A stretch of DNA of 64,000 bases from Acidimicrobiia bacterium. GTDB lineage: Bacteria > Actinomycetota > Acidimicrobiia > Acidimicrobiales > Poriferisodalaceae. Location of the stretch: assembly GCA_022821985.1 (NCBI GenBank), contig JAJECP010000003.1:1-64000 (forward strand), read 5' to 3'. The notes beneath the pieces are model-generated. The model saw nothing but the letters and a program-made list of their open reading frames with translations. It was not told where the DNA came from and did not search any database. Shown piece after piece: positions 18,006 to 27,353 of this stretch (position 1 is its first letter; each line of letters begins with the position of its first letter). The translations under genes were made by a program, and so were the position numbers.

Positions 18006-19478
18006 ATGACGGGCCAAACCGACACAGATCCGAACCTGCTGCCAGCCGTCGAGCTGGCCTCGCTGATCCGCCAAGGTCGCGTGTCGGCCGCCGAGGCGCT
18101 GGAGGGCGCGATCAGCCGCTACGAGCGATTCAACCCTGCGGTGAACGCGGTGATCGTGACCAAGATCGACGAGGCGCGCCGGCGGGCGGCCGAGGCCGAC
18201 GCGGCGCTCGCAGCCGGGGAGTGCTGGGGACCCCTGCACGGCGTGCCGATGACCATCAAGGAGGCCTTTGACTGGGTCGGCACGCCTTCTACCTGGGGCA
18301 ATCCGGCATGGGCCGACAATGTGGCCGACACCGACGCTGTCACGGTGACCCGATACCTGGATGCCGGCGCGGTGATCTGGGGCAAGACCAATGTGCCGCT
18401 CATGCTGGGCGACTGGCAGAGCTTCAACGACATCTACGGCTGCACCAACAACCCGTGGGACCTGACCCGTGTGCCTGGCGGTTCGTCGGGGGGCTCGGCT
18501 GTGGCGCTCGCGACCGGCATGGCCTCGCTGGAACTGGGCTCCGACATCGGTGCGTCTATCCGAAACCCCGCGCACTACTGCGGCGTGTTCGGCCACAAGC
18601 CGACCTTCGGATTGGTGCCCGATGGCGGTCACGCTGTGCCCGGTGCGCTGGTGGGCAGCGATATCGCCGTGTGCGGGCCGCTGGCGCGCAGCGCTGCCGA
18701 CCTGGATGTGGCGCTGGATGTGCTCGCTGGGCCGGCCGGCCTGGACGCGAACGGCTACCGCGTGGCGCTGGAACCCGAGCACCGCGACACGCTGGGGGCT
18801 TTCCGGGTGGGCGTAATGCTCGACACGCCGGTGATCCGCAACTCGACGGCCATGATCGACACGCTGCAGCGGGCCGTGGATGCGCTGGCAGCCGCTGGCG
18901 CCGATGTCAGCGAAGCCACGCCCGCCATCGACCAGCACGAGTTCCACGAGAACTACCTGATGCTGCTGCGCGCAGCCACCGGCGCGCTGGCCGACGAGGC
19001 GATGTGGAGCGACGCGCAGTCCCGCGCCCACCGGTACAACGACGGCGAGGGCGACTACCAGTCGCTGGTCGACTACGCGATGACGATGAGCCACCGCGAG
19101 TGGTTCATGCATCACAACAAGCGCGAGGGCTACCGGGCCGCGTGGGCGAGATTCTTCGATGATTACGACCTGCTGCTGTGCCCGATCGCCGCATCGGCGG
19201 CATTCGTTCACGACCACACCGGCACCCGTCCCTCTCGCACCATCGACATCGACGGCCGCCAGGAGCTGGGCGTCGACCAGCTCTTCTGGGCCGGCTGGAG
19301 CTGCAGCGTGTACCTGCCTGGCACCGTCGCTCCCGTCGGGCTGACGGCCGACGGGTTGAACCTCCCGGTCGGCATCCAGGTCGTTGCGCCGCACCTGGGC
19401 GACCGGCGTGGCATCCGTTATGCGTCGCTCATCGAGCGCACGCTCGGCGGTTTCGTCTCGCCTCCGGGCTACGAATAG
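18006..19478 (+). CDS. amidase signature family hydrolase
   Basis: A 490-residue amidase-signature enzyme with the Ser-cisSer-Lys triad: Lys85 in TIKEAF, the GGSSGGSAVAL stretch around residues 158-168 and the nucleophile Ser184 in SDIGASIRNP. The usual GGS before the nucleophile is GAS here. It hydrolyses a carboxamide, but whether it acts on an aryl-, acyl- or amino acid amide is not visible. A second, more distant amidase lies on the minus strand at 22511. No GatB or GatC is nearby, so it is not the tRNA amidotransferase subunit. Confidence 0.87.
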   Translation: MTGQTDTDPNLLPAVELASLIRQGRVSAAEALEGAISRYERFNPAVNAVIVTKIDEARRRAAEADAALAAGECWGPLHGVPMTIKEAFDWVGTPSTWGNPAWADNVADTDAVTVTRYLDAGAVIWGKTNVPLMLGDWQSFNDIYGCTNNPWDLTRVPGGSSGGSAVALATGMASLELGSDIGASIRNPAHYCGVFGHKPTFGLVPDGGHAVPGALVGSDIAVCGPLARSAADLDVALDVLAGPAGLDANGYRVALEPEHRDTLGAFRVGVMLDTPVIRNSTAMIDTLQRAVDALAAAGADVSEATPAIDQHEFHENYLMLLRAATGALADEAMWSDAQSRAHRYNDGEGDYQSLVDYAMTMSHREWFMHHNKREGYRAAWARFFDDYDLLLCPIAASAAFVHDHTGTRPSRTIDIDGRQELGVDQLFWAGWSCSVYLPGTVAPVGLTADGLNLPVGIQVVAPHLGDRRGIRYASLIERTLGGFVSPPGYE

Positions 19479-19507
19479 CGGTGCGTGGTCTGCTAGAGAA
19501 CTAGGCC

Positions 19508-20413
19508 GTGACAGACACCCCCGGGACAGACACCCCCGCGACAAACGACACGGCGGCCGTCAACGCGGCCTTGGACGAACTGTTGGACCTGCTGGACCTG
19601 CAGCACAACGGCGATAGTGCTGACACGTTCCGTGGCAAGGGCTCCGGCTTCGACGAGTTCGGGCTGTACGGCGGCCATGTGCTGGCGCAGGCGGTGGTCG
19701 CAGCGCAGCGCACCGTGGACGCGGGCCGGCTGATGAACTCGGTGCACGCCGTGTTCCTGCGGGGCGGCGACGGCATGGCCGATGTCGAGTACACGGTCGA
19801 CCGAGTACGCGACGGCCGGGCGTTCTGCAGCCGTCGGGCGCAGGCCCACCAGTTCGACCGGCTCATCTTCGAGCTCATGGCGACGTTCCATGTTCCCGAG
19901 ACGGGCAAAGTCGACATCGAGTGCCCGGTGCCTGACGACGCGCCACCGCCCGAGTCGCTGCCCACCTTCCAGGAGTGCATCGCCGAGGTGGGCCCGATCT
20001 TCGGCGAGCAGTGGTCGTACATGACCCGCCCCGTGGAGTTCCGGCTGGCCCATGCGCCGTGGGCGCCGACCGGGCCCTCGCCACGCGGCGGCATCGACTA
20101 CTGGTTCCGGGCGCCCCGCCGGCTGCCTGACGATCCGGCCATCCACGAAGCGGTCATCGCGTACATGAGCGACGACTGCCTCGCCGACAACGTCATCGTG
20201 CCCTACGGAGTCACCTGGCTGGACAGCGAAGTGCAGGTGGCCAGCCTCGATCACGCCATGTGGTTCCACGCCCCGGCCCGCGCCGACGAGTGGATCTACT
20301 GCGAGCAGCGTCCGCTGATGGCAGGCGGCAACCGCGGCACTGCTGAGGCTCGCTTCTGGCAGGACGGCCGCCTCGTGGCCACCGCGGTCCAGGAGGCCCT
20401 CGCCCGCCTCTAG
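19508..20413 (+). CDS. acyl-CoA thioesterase, TesB-like double hotdog
   Basis: A 301-residue protein with two hotdog domains. The first has GGHVLAQAVVAAQRTV; the second has ASLDHAMWFHAPARADEWIYCEQ, a classic TesB/acyl-CoA thioesterase II segment, with RGTAEARFWQDGRLVATAVQEAL at the end. It would release free acids from acyl-CoA, fitting the surrounding CoA-transferase and ligase genes. GTG 19508 immediately follows an in-frame stop, so no longer start is possible. The N-terminus contains a short Thr/Asp-rich repeat (TDTPGTDTP). Confidence 0.82.
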   Translation: MTDTPGTDTPATNDTAAVNAALDELLDLLDLQHNGDSADTFRGKGSGFDEFGLYGGHVLAQAVVAAQRTVDAGRLMNSVHAVFLRGGDGMADVEYTVDRVRDGRAFCSRRAQAHQFDRLIFELMATFHVPETGKVDIECPVPDDAPPPESLPTFQECIAEVGPIFGEQWSYMTRPVEFRLAHAPWAPTGPSPRGGIDYWFRAPRRLPDDPAIHEAVIAYMSDDCLADNVIVPYGVTWLDSEVQVASLDHAMWFHAPARADEWIYCEQRPLMAGGNRGTAEARFWQDGRLVATAVQEALARL

Positions 20414-20462
20414 GGCCAACCGGCCTGCCCGGCACGCAGGTGCGACCGGCAGTCGAAGCCGC

Positions 20463-21626
20463 TCAGGCGACGATGCCGTCGTTGCGGAGTTGGGCGATCT
20501 CGGCGGGGGAGCGGCCTAGCTCGGCCAGCACCTCGTCGGTGTGCTCGCCCTTGGTCGGAGCCAGGCGCTCGAGCTCGGTGGGCGTCTTGCTGAACCGGGC
20601 CGGAAAGCGGGTAGTGCGGACCTGGCCCGCCACGGGGTGATGGTGGGTCAGCACCGTCTCGTTGTGCTTCACCTGGGGGTCATCGAACACTTCGGTGATG
20701 TCCAGCACGGGCGCACACGGAACGTCGGCGCTCTCGAGCAGCTTCAGCGCTTCGGCCGTGGTGAACTCGCCGAGCAGCTCGGCGAATTCCTGCTGGTGCT
20801 CATTGGAGTTGCGTATCCGGGCCTCGCGAGTGGCGAAGCGAGGATCGTCGGCCAGGTGCGGCACATCGAGCGCGAGGCACACGCGGCGGTATTGGTCGTC
20901 TGACGGCCAGATGGCGCCCACCGCGCCGTCAGTGGTCTCCCAGGGGCTGTACCACTCGCTGTAGGACGGTGTGGGCGTTGCGTCGGGCACCGACTCGTTC
21001 CAGAAGTAGTCGAGCCACATCCACGACAGCGTGGAATCGAGCAGGTTGACCTCGACGTGCTGGCCGCCCGCGCCGTTCGCCCGGGCCAGCAAGGCCCCGA
21101 GGACAGCGTTGGCGCCCGTCATCGCCGTGGTCTTGTCGGCCGTGGCCGATTTGACGAAATCGCCGCCCTGCGCTTCCGTCATGCCCGACAGCGACTGGAT
21201 GATCGGGTCGTACACCGGTTGGTGCGCATAAGGCCCGTCGGGGCCGAAACCCGACACCGACAGGTAGACGAGATCGGGGTTGACAGCGCTGAGATCGTCG
21301 TAGCCGATGCGCAGGCGCTCGGCCACCCCCGGTCGGAAGTTCTGGACGAACACGTCGGCACCCTCGACGAGCTGCAGCAAGATCTCGCGCCCGCGCTCGT
21401 CGCGGATGTCGAGGTCGATGCCGCGCTTGTTTCGGTGCATCTGCACCCAGCAGCCCGATTGATCACCCACGATCGCGCCGGTCAGGCGCATGACGTCGGA
21501 AGCGCCCACCTTCTCGATCAGCACCACGTCGGCACCCATCTCGGCAAGTTGCGTCGACACCCACGCGCCTGCGACTGCGCTGGAGACGTCCACGACGGTG
21601 ATGCCTTCGAGCGGTCCTGTCCCCAT
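20463..21626 (-). CDS. CaiB/BaiF family CoA-transferase (class III)
   Basis: A 387-residue class III CoA-transferase: N-terminal LEGITVVDVSSAVAG, MGADVVLIEKVG, NKRGIDLDIRDERG (CoA binding), FVQNFRPGVAERL and SGFGPDGPYAHQPVYD, then a smaller C-terminal segment ending DEVLAELGRSPAEIA. It moves CoA between a thioester and a free acid. The start at 21626 is fixed by GAGGAGG five bases upstream. Together with the downstream-facing hydrolase and amidase genes it forms a minus-strand run from 23965 to 20463. Confidence 0.87.
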   Translation of the reverse strand: MGTGPLEGITVVDVSSAVAGAWVSTQLAEMGADVVLIEKVGASDVMRLTGAIVGDQSGCWVQMHRNKRGIDLDIRDERGREILLQLVEGADVFVQNFRPGVAERLRIGYDDLSAVNPDLVYLSVSGFGPDGPYAHQPVYDPIIQSLSGMTEAQGGDFVKSATADKTTAMTGANAVLGALLARANGAGGQHVEVNLLDSTLSWMWLDYFWNESVPDATPTPSYSEWYSPWETTDGAVGAIWPSDDQYRRVCLALDVPHLADDPRFATREARIRNSNEHQQEFAELLGEFTTAEALKLLESADVPCAPVLDITEVFDDPQVKHNETVLTHHHPVAGQVRTTRFPARFSKTPTELERLAPTKGEHTDEVLAELGRSPAEIAQLRNDGIVA

Positions 21627-21637
21627 GTGCGCCTCCT

Positions 21638-22447
21638 CTAGCGGGCGTGAAGTGTGTCGGCGTGTTGCCGGATGAACCTGGTGGCAGCGGCGTTCCATCC
21701 TGCGGGGTCCTGGGCGTTCACCGCGTGAGACGCGGGCAGTTCGGCCATCTCCAGGCCGGGAATCTGGTTCGCTCTCGGCAGGAGGTGCTGGAAGCGGCCC
21801 TCCTCGGTGCCGTTGGTGAGCAGCACGGGAACGGCAACATCCGCCAGGCGGTCCCCGAGAGGCACTCCCGCATTGGTGAAGCGAAACGAGTTGACGAGCC
21901 CCGTCGCGTTGTGCTCAGAGAACTCGCCTGCCAGCTTGGCGCGCACGGCAGGCGAGATGCGCTTCGATCGCCCCGGGTTGATCCAGCTGTCGCGCAGCAC
22001 TTCGATGCCATGCGCTTCGACTTCGAGCGCCCGCTCTTCCACCATCGTCTCGGTTCGCTCCGCCCACGCTGCGGGCTCGCTGAAGGCGGAAGAAGAGTTG
22101 GTGAGCACCGCGCCGATGACGTGAGCGGGGTGCGCGAGCACGTAGTGCAGAGCAAGTGCCGCTCCCAGCGACTGTCCGATCATCCAGATCCGCTCAGCGC
22201 CGAGTTCGATGCGCAGCCGCTCGAACTCGGCCACGTAGCTGTGAGGCCGGTACCGCTCGGGATCGGCAGGGCTGGGTGATCTGCCGTGCCCCCACAGCTC
22301 GATCACGACCGGGCGGCAGACCGCCTGCAGCGCGCCGAGGTTGTCATCCCAGTACGAGCGACTGCCCAGCGCACCGTGCACCAGCAGCGCCAGCGGACCG
22401 TCGCCGTCGTGGACGGCTGCGTGAAGACGTTCTTCGTCCGCGGTCAT
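21638..22447 (-). CDS. alpha/beta hydrolase
   Basis: A 269-residue alpha/beta hydrolase. Features are the oxyanion HG motif LLVHGALGSRSYW, an ELWGHGRS loop, the nucleophile elbow IGQSLGAALALHY with Ser, and a late ASHAVNAQDP segment supplying the catalytic His. No lid or lipase features can be used to name a substrate. It could be an esterase, lactonase or C-C hydrolase. It lies between a CoA-transferase and an amidase in the same orientation, with 11 bases to the next start. Confidence 0.85.
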   Translation of the reverse strand: MTADEERLHAAVHDGDGPLALLVHGALGSRSYWDDNLGALQAVCRPVVIELWGHGRSPSPADPERYRPHSYVAEFERLRIELGAERIWMIGQSLGAALALHYVLAHPAHVIGAVLTNSSSAFSEPAAWAERTETMVEERALEVEAHGIEVLRDSWINPGRSKRISPAVRAKLAGEFSEHNATGLVNSFRFTNAGVPLGDRLADVAVPVLLTNGTEEGRFQHLLPRANQIPGLEMAELPASHAVNAQDPAGWNAAATRFIRQHADTLHAR

Positions 22448-22510
22448 GGCGCGCTGCGACGGGTTCGCAAGCTGTGCTGGCTCTTGGCTGGAGAACGAGC
22501 GCTGCGTGGC

Positions 22511-23965
22511 TCAGAAGCCGGTCGGCCGCTGGAACCCACCGAGCGCCTCGTTCAGGAAGCGGCCCACGGCCAGCGTGGTGCGGTCTTCCAGGAATGGTCC
22601 CGCGATCTGCACCCCGACCGGCAGATCGCCCCCGGCCGTCGGCACGGTGCCCACCGGCACCACGGTGGCGGGCAGCCATGACACGCCGGTGAGCCCCATC
22701 CACTTGATGATGTCGAAGTACGGCCGGCTGTCGCCGTTCACCGTGATGCGGCGGTTGGTGGCCGGGCGGCTGTGGTCGTGGCGGACCGCAGCGGTGGGCG
22801 TCACCGGCAGCAGCACCACATCCCAGTCGGTGAAGAACTCCTCCCAGCGCCTGCGCTGCTGCAGCCGGCGCTCGTGCCAGCTCAGCCATTCCCGGTGGCG
22901 CATCGCGGCGTACCAGATGCCCAGGTCGCCCTGAGGCTCGTCGCTCGACGAGGCGATCTCCTCCAGCTGGGCGAGCGTCCACGTGCCGGCCTCGGCCGCG
23001 GAGAGCAGGTGCAGGAACGTGTCGACGGCCTTCTCGAACGTGAACGACGGTCGAGCCTCGGTGTCCACCCGGGCCCCCGCCTGCTCCAGTGCGCTGGCCA
23101 CTCCCAGCAGCAGCTCCCGGTACTGGCTGTCGATCGGGCACAGCTCCTCGTCGAGCCACACCGCCACCCGGAAGTCGGAGATGTCGCTGTGGCGGGCCGG
23201 CGGCAGGTCGAGCGAGTACGCCTTGGAGTTCCACGCGTCGGGCCCGGCGAGGATGTCGAGGGCCATCTCGAGATCGTCGACGTCACGTGCCATCGGCCCT
23301 GCAACTGCGATGTCGGCCTGGCTGAGCGTGCCGGGCATGCCGGGGATCTGGCCCAGTGCCGACACGACGCCGTAGCTGGGCTTGTGCCCGGTGACGCCCG
23401 ACCAGTGCGACGGGATGCGGATGGAGCCGCCGATGTCGGAGCCGAGTTCGAGCGGGGTGTAGCCCGCTGCCAGCGCCGCGCCCGAGCCGCCCGACGATCC
23501 GCCGGGGGTGTGCTCGACGTTGTACGGGTTGGCGGTGGTGCCGTACACCTCGTTGTACGACTGCGCGTCGCCTGCGAACAGCGGCAGGTTGGTCTTGGCG
23601 AACACCACCGCCCCCGCAGCCTTGTAGCGAGCGACGGGATCGGCGTCGCGCTCGGGCACGAAGTCGGCGAGTGCCGGCGCGCCGGAGGTGGTGACCAGTC
23701 CCTCGGTCTGGAACGAGTCCTTGATGGTGACGGGAACGCCGTGCAGCGGCCCCAGCTCGTCTCCGCGGACCACTGCTGCGTCGGCAGCGTCGGCTGCGGC
23801 CCGCGCCCGTTCAGCATCGAGTGCCACCACCGCGTTGATCGGACCGTCGAGACGGTCCACCCGTGCGAGGGCCGCTTCGAGCAGTTCCCTAGAGGAGACG
23901 TCGCCAGCGGCGATGGCGGCCGCAGTCTCCGCAGTCGTGGCGTAGGCAAAGTCATCCGCGGCCAT
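22511..23965 (-). CDS. amidase signature family hydrolase, second copy
   Basis: A 484-residue amidase with Lys in TIKDSF, GGSSGGSGAALAAG and the canonical nucleophile segment GSDIGGSIRIPSHW. ATG 23965 is preceded by CAGGAGG at an 8-base distance. It shares overall architecture with the amidase at 18006 but is clearly a separate lineage. It heads the minus-strand run with the hydrolase and CoA-transferase and is divergent from a small secreted protein gene. Confidence 0.87.
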   Translation of the reverse strand: MAADDFAYATTAETAAAIAAGDVSSRELLEAALARVDRLDGPINAVVALDAERARAAADAADAAVVRGDELGPLHGVPVTIKDSFQTEGLVTTSGAPALADFVPERDADPVARYKAAGAVVFAKTNLPLFAGDAQSYNEVYGTTANPYNVEHTPGGSSGGSGAALAAGYTPLELGSDIGGSIRIPSHWSGVTGHKPSYGVVSALGQIPGMPGTLSQADIAVAGPMARDVDDLEMALDILAGPDAWNSKAYSLDLPPARHSDISDFRVAVWLDEELCPIDSQYRELLLGVASALEQAGARVDTEARPSFTFEKAVDTFLHLLSAAEAGTWTLAQLEEIASSSDEPQGDLGIWYAAMRHREWLSWHERRLQQRRRWEEFFTDWDVVLLPVTPTAAVRHDHSRPATNRRITVNGDSRPYFDIIKWMGLTGVSWLPATVVPVGTVPTAGGDLPVGVQIAGPFLEDRTTLAVGRFLNEALGGFQRPTGF

Positions 23966-24132
23966 GTGCCGGACCTCCTGCACTGACAAGTCGATGGTGG
24001 CCGGGCTCTTCCTGGCCACGTTCGAGTTGAACGGTGCAGGCAACCTAGTTCGCCGCATCCGCCCGCTGCCTGCCCGGCGCGGCATCTCGAAAATCGCTTG
24101 TCTGCGGCGTGCTGCCGTACGACGGTGGGCAT

Positions 24133-24813
24133 ATGCGAAACATCACGAAATTCATCATGTTGGGCGCGAGCCTGGGACTGCTGAGCCTTCCCATGGCACC
24201 GGCGGCGTCGGCGGGGCCCGCCCTGTCACTGCGGGGCGGCAGTTCAGCGCTATCTGAGCGGCCACCAGCACGCGATCCGGTGCTGGGCGACCTGCACATC
24301 GAGGTGGAGAGCCGCGAACCTGCCCACAAGGCCGAGCGTGTCGGCAAGGCCGCCAACTTGGGCCTGTCATCGTTGTCGTTCCCGCGCCCGGTGCCGTTCT
24401 TCGCACCGCCGGCGCAGAGGGCGCGCACACTGGTCGGCATCGACACGTGGTTCTGGGTGTCGGCGGCGAGCTGGCGGCCCATCGTGCGCGTCGTCGCCGC
24501 CGGGAACGTTGTGGTCACTCTCGTTGCTACGCCGGTGACCCTGCAGATGGTCCCCGGTGATGGATCACCGCTGGTGTCGTGCCCGGGGCCAGGCCTGCCG
24601 TGGCTCGCGCCCGGCACCCGCTCGCTGTGCAGTCACGTCTTCCAGCGTGCTTCCACTGCAGGGCTGACTGGCCGTTTCCGCGGCATCGTGCAGACGGTCT
24701 GGACAGTGCGCTGGACGTCGAACACCGGGCTCGCGGGCACCGTCGGGCCCGTCGTGGTGCCGACACCCGTGTCGATGCGAGTGGTGGAGGCACAGCCGGT
24801 GCTGGGGCGCTGA
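24133..24813 (+). CDS. small secreted protein of unknown function
   Basis: A 226-residue protein that I do not recognise. It opens with a Sec signal peptide (MRNITKFIMLG, hydrophobic core, PAASA cleavage site around residue 25). The mature part has a low-complexity linker, then a region with TWFWVSAASWRPI, ATPVTLQMVPGDGS and two Cys residues that could form a disulfide. The distal part resembles the PKD-like exported proteins encoded beside secretion genes in actinobacteria, but this is a weak impression. ATG 24133 gives the cleanest signal peptide. Confidence 0.6.
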   Translation: MRNITKFIMLGASLGLLSLPMAPAASAGPALSLRGGSSALSERPPARDPVLGDLHIEVESREPAHKAERVGKAANLGLSSLSFPRPVPFFAPPAQRARTLVGIDTWFWVSAASWRPIVRVVAAGNVVVTLVATPVTLQMVPGDGSPLVSCPGPGLPWLAPGTRSLCSHVFQRASTAGLTGRFRGIVQTVWTVRWTSNTGLAGTVGPVVVPTPVSMRVVEAQPVLGR

Positions 24814-24871
24814 TCAGCGGCCTCCCGCAGCCGAACTAGGTTCTGCGCGCAACCAACGGAAGGGCGTCGTC

Positions 24872-27322
24872 GTGCTGGGCTGTCGAGTACTGGACCTGTC
24901 GGATCATCGAGGCCAGATGGCGGGAGCGCTGCTGGCTGATCTGGGAGCGGACGTGATCCTGGTGGAGCCGCCCGGCGGGTCGGCAGCGCGCGCCGTCGGC
25001 CCGTTCGTCGCAGGGCGCGAGGGCGACCCCGAAGCGTCGCTGTGGTTCTGGTCGTACAACCGCGGCAAGCGCAGCGTCGCGCTCGATCTCGACGATCCCG
25101 GCGATCAGCAGCGGCTGCGTGACCTTGCAGCTACGGCAGACGTGCTCATCGAATCCGACGCCCCGGGTGCTATGGCCGCCCGTGGCCTGGGCCCGAATGA
25201 CATGGCCGACGTCAATCCTGGGCTCGTCTATACGTCAGTGACGGCGTTCGGCCAGTCCGGGCCGAAGGCGGACTGGGCGGCCACCGACCTCATCGTCTCG
25301 GCAGCAAGCATGCTGTCCAACGTGGTCGGCGACGAGGATCGCCCCCCGCTGCGCATCCCGCTCGATCAATGCTTCCTGCACGCCTCCGCCGAGGCGGCAG
25401 TCGCGTCACTGATCGCCTTGCGGGAACGCAAGCGCAGCGGTCTGGGCCAGCACGTCGACGTGAGCGCCCAGCAGGCCGTCACCCAAGCCACCCAGTCGGC
25501 CACGCTGTGCCACCTGTACAACTCGCCCGAGTTGCTCCGCATGAGCGGCGGCGCCCGTCTGGGGCCGTTCCGGGTGCGGCTGCGCTCGCCTGCTTCCGAT
25601 GGCTACGTGTCGGCAACGATCCTGTTCGGCGAGTCCATCGGGCCGTTCGGGGCCCGCTTGTTCGAATGGATGCACTCCGAGGGCGGCTGCGCCGACAGCG
25701 ATCTCGAGATCGACTGGATCAACTTCGTGGAAGGCGTGATCACCGGGCGCATCCCGCCCACCGAGTACGAACGCATTCAGCAGGTCGCCGCCGACTTCAC
25801 CGCCACACGCACCAAGGCAGAGCTGCTGGAGGTGGCGTTGGACAAGCGCCTGCTGATCGTGCCGATCACCACGGTCGCCGACGTGGTGGAGGCGCCCCAG
25901 TACGCCGAGCGGAACTTCTGGCGTGATATTCCCACTGGCGGCCTCGACTCTGTGCGCTACCCCGGCCCGTGCGCTCGATTCAGCGCCGCGCCGTTGGATA
26001 TCTCGACGCCGCCGCCAACGGTCGGCCAGCACACCGATGAGGTGCTGGCCGAGGTGGGGGCCCCGGTCTCGGTGGCGACCTCCGAAGGTCTGGTGGCTGC
26101 TGCCGCCGCAGGTCACCGCGACCCGGCACTGCCGCTGGCAGACGTCAAGATCCTGGACTTCATGTGGGTGATGGCCGGGCCGGGCTCGACCCGCGAGCTC
26201 GCCGACTGGGGCGCCACGGTGGTGCGTGTGGAGTCCACCCACAAGGTGGAGGCGGCCCGCACCATCCAGCCGTTCCTCAACGACGAGGCGGGTGCGGAGA
26301 ATGGCGGTCTGTACCAGAACATGAATGCCAGCAAGCTCGGCATCACCATCGACATCTCCAAGCCGGAGAGCCGCGACCTCATCCTGGACCTGGTGCGCTG
26401 GGCCGACGTTGTCACCGAGTCGTTCTCGCCCCATGCGTTGGCCGACCTCAACCTGTCCTATGACGACCTGCGAGCGGTCAAGCCCGACATCATCATGGCG
26501 TCGAGCTGCCTGTTCGGCCAGAGCGGACCGCTGTCGTCGCTGGCCGGTTTCGGCACGATGGGTGCGTCCATGTCGGGCTTCTATGAGATGACCGGTTGGC
26601 CCGATCGCGACCCTGCGGGCGTGTTCGGCGCCTATACCGACTACGTGTCGCCCAAGTTCCTGAGCGCTGCTCTGCTGGCTGCCTTGGATCATCGGGATCG
26701 CACCGGCGAGGGCCAGTACATCGACCTGTCGCAAGCCGAGTCGTCAATGACCTTCCTGGCGCCGGCAGTGCTCGACTACGACGTCAACGCGCACCTGCCC
26801 GACAAGATGGGCAACGACCATCCCGCGATGTCGCCTCATGGGGTGTTCGCATCGGCAGGCGAGGACCGCTGGATCGCCGTGGCATGCGAGAACGACGACC
26901 AATGGGCTGGCCTGTGCGGTGTGATCGGTGCCGACGACGTGGCTGGTCTGGGTGTCGAGGAGCGGCGCGAACGAGCGGCCGAGATTGCCGACCGGATTAC
27001 GGCGTGGACCTCGGAGCGAGACAACGTCGAAGCGCACGTCGAGCTGCAGGCCGCCGGCGTGCCAGCCCACGCCGTCGCCAACTCCGAAGTGATGACCAAC
27101 GATCCGCAACTGGCGCACCGCAACCACTTCCGCAACGTGCCGCACGGCATCAACGAGACGATGTGGGTCGAGGGAGCGCGATTCGCCATGTCGCGCAGCT
27201 CAGACGGCATCGACCACGCGGGCCCGACCTATGGCGAGCACACCTTCGTGGTGCTGGAGCAGCTGCTCGGCTACGACCAGGATCAGATCTCCGAGCTGGC
27301 CGTGGCGGGCGTGCTCGAATAG
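24872..27322 (+). CDS. double-domain CaiB/BaiF family CoA-transferase
   Basis: At 816 residues, about twice the usual family length. Domain 1 (about 1-395) opens GCRVLDLSDHRGQ and contains NRGKRSVALDLDDP; domain 2 (about 415-816) opens ADVKILDFMWVMAGPG and contains NASKLGITIDISKPE and SSCLFGQSGPLSSL. Both end in a conserved THTDEVL or GEHTFVVLEQL tail. Class III CoA-transferases work as interlocked dimers, so the fusion may be a tethered heterodimer. Domain 1 has a degenerate N-terminus, so only one active site may be functional. GTG 24872 follows GGAAGGG. Confidence 0.85.
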   Translation: MLGCRVLDLSDHRGQMAGALLADLGADVILVEPPGGSAARAVGPFVAGREGDPEASLWFWSYNRGKRSVALDLDDPGDQQRLRDLAATADVLIESDAPGAMAARGLGPNDMADVNPGLVYTSVTAFGQSGPKADWAATDLIVSAASMLSNVVGDEDRPPLRIPLDQCFLHASAEAAVASLIALRERKRSGLGQHVDVSAQQAVTQATQSATLCHLYNSPELLRMSGGARLGPFRVRLRSPASDGYVSATILFGESIGPFGARLFEWMHSEGGCADSDLEIDWINFVEGVITGRIPPTEYERIQQVAADFTATRTKAELLEVALDKRLLIVPITTVADVVEAPQYAERNFWRDIPTGGLDSVRYPGPCARFSAAPLDISTPPPTVGQHTDEVLAEVGAPVSVATSEGLVAAAAAGHRDPALPLADVKILDFMWVMAGPGSTRELADWGATVVRVESTHKVEAARTIQPFLNDEAGAENGGLYQNMNASKLGITIDISKPESRDLILDLVRWADVVTESFSPHALADLNLSYDDLRAVKPDIIMASSCLFGQSGPLSSLAGFGTMGASMSGFYEMTGWPDRDPAGVFGAYTDYVSPKFLSAALLAALDHRDRTGEGQYIDLSQAESSMTFLAPAVLDYDVNAHLPDKMGNDHPAMSPHGVFASAGEDRWIAVACENDDQWAGLCGVIGADDVAGLGVEERRERAAEIADRITAWTSERDNVEAHVELQAAGVPAHAVANSEVMTNDPQLAHRNHFRNVPHGINETMWVEGARFAMSRSSDGIDHAGPTYGEHTFVVLEQLLGYDQDQISELAVAGVLE

Positions 27323-27353
27323 TCGGCTGCGGCCTGGGCCGGGGCGCCGGGGC

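Noticed and set aside
18006..19478. gatA (Glu-tRNA amidotransferase subunit A)
   Set aside because: No gatB or gatC is adjacent, the nucleophile segment is GASIR, and a second amidase lies nearby in a catabolic cluster.
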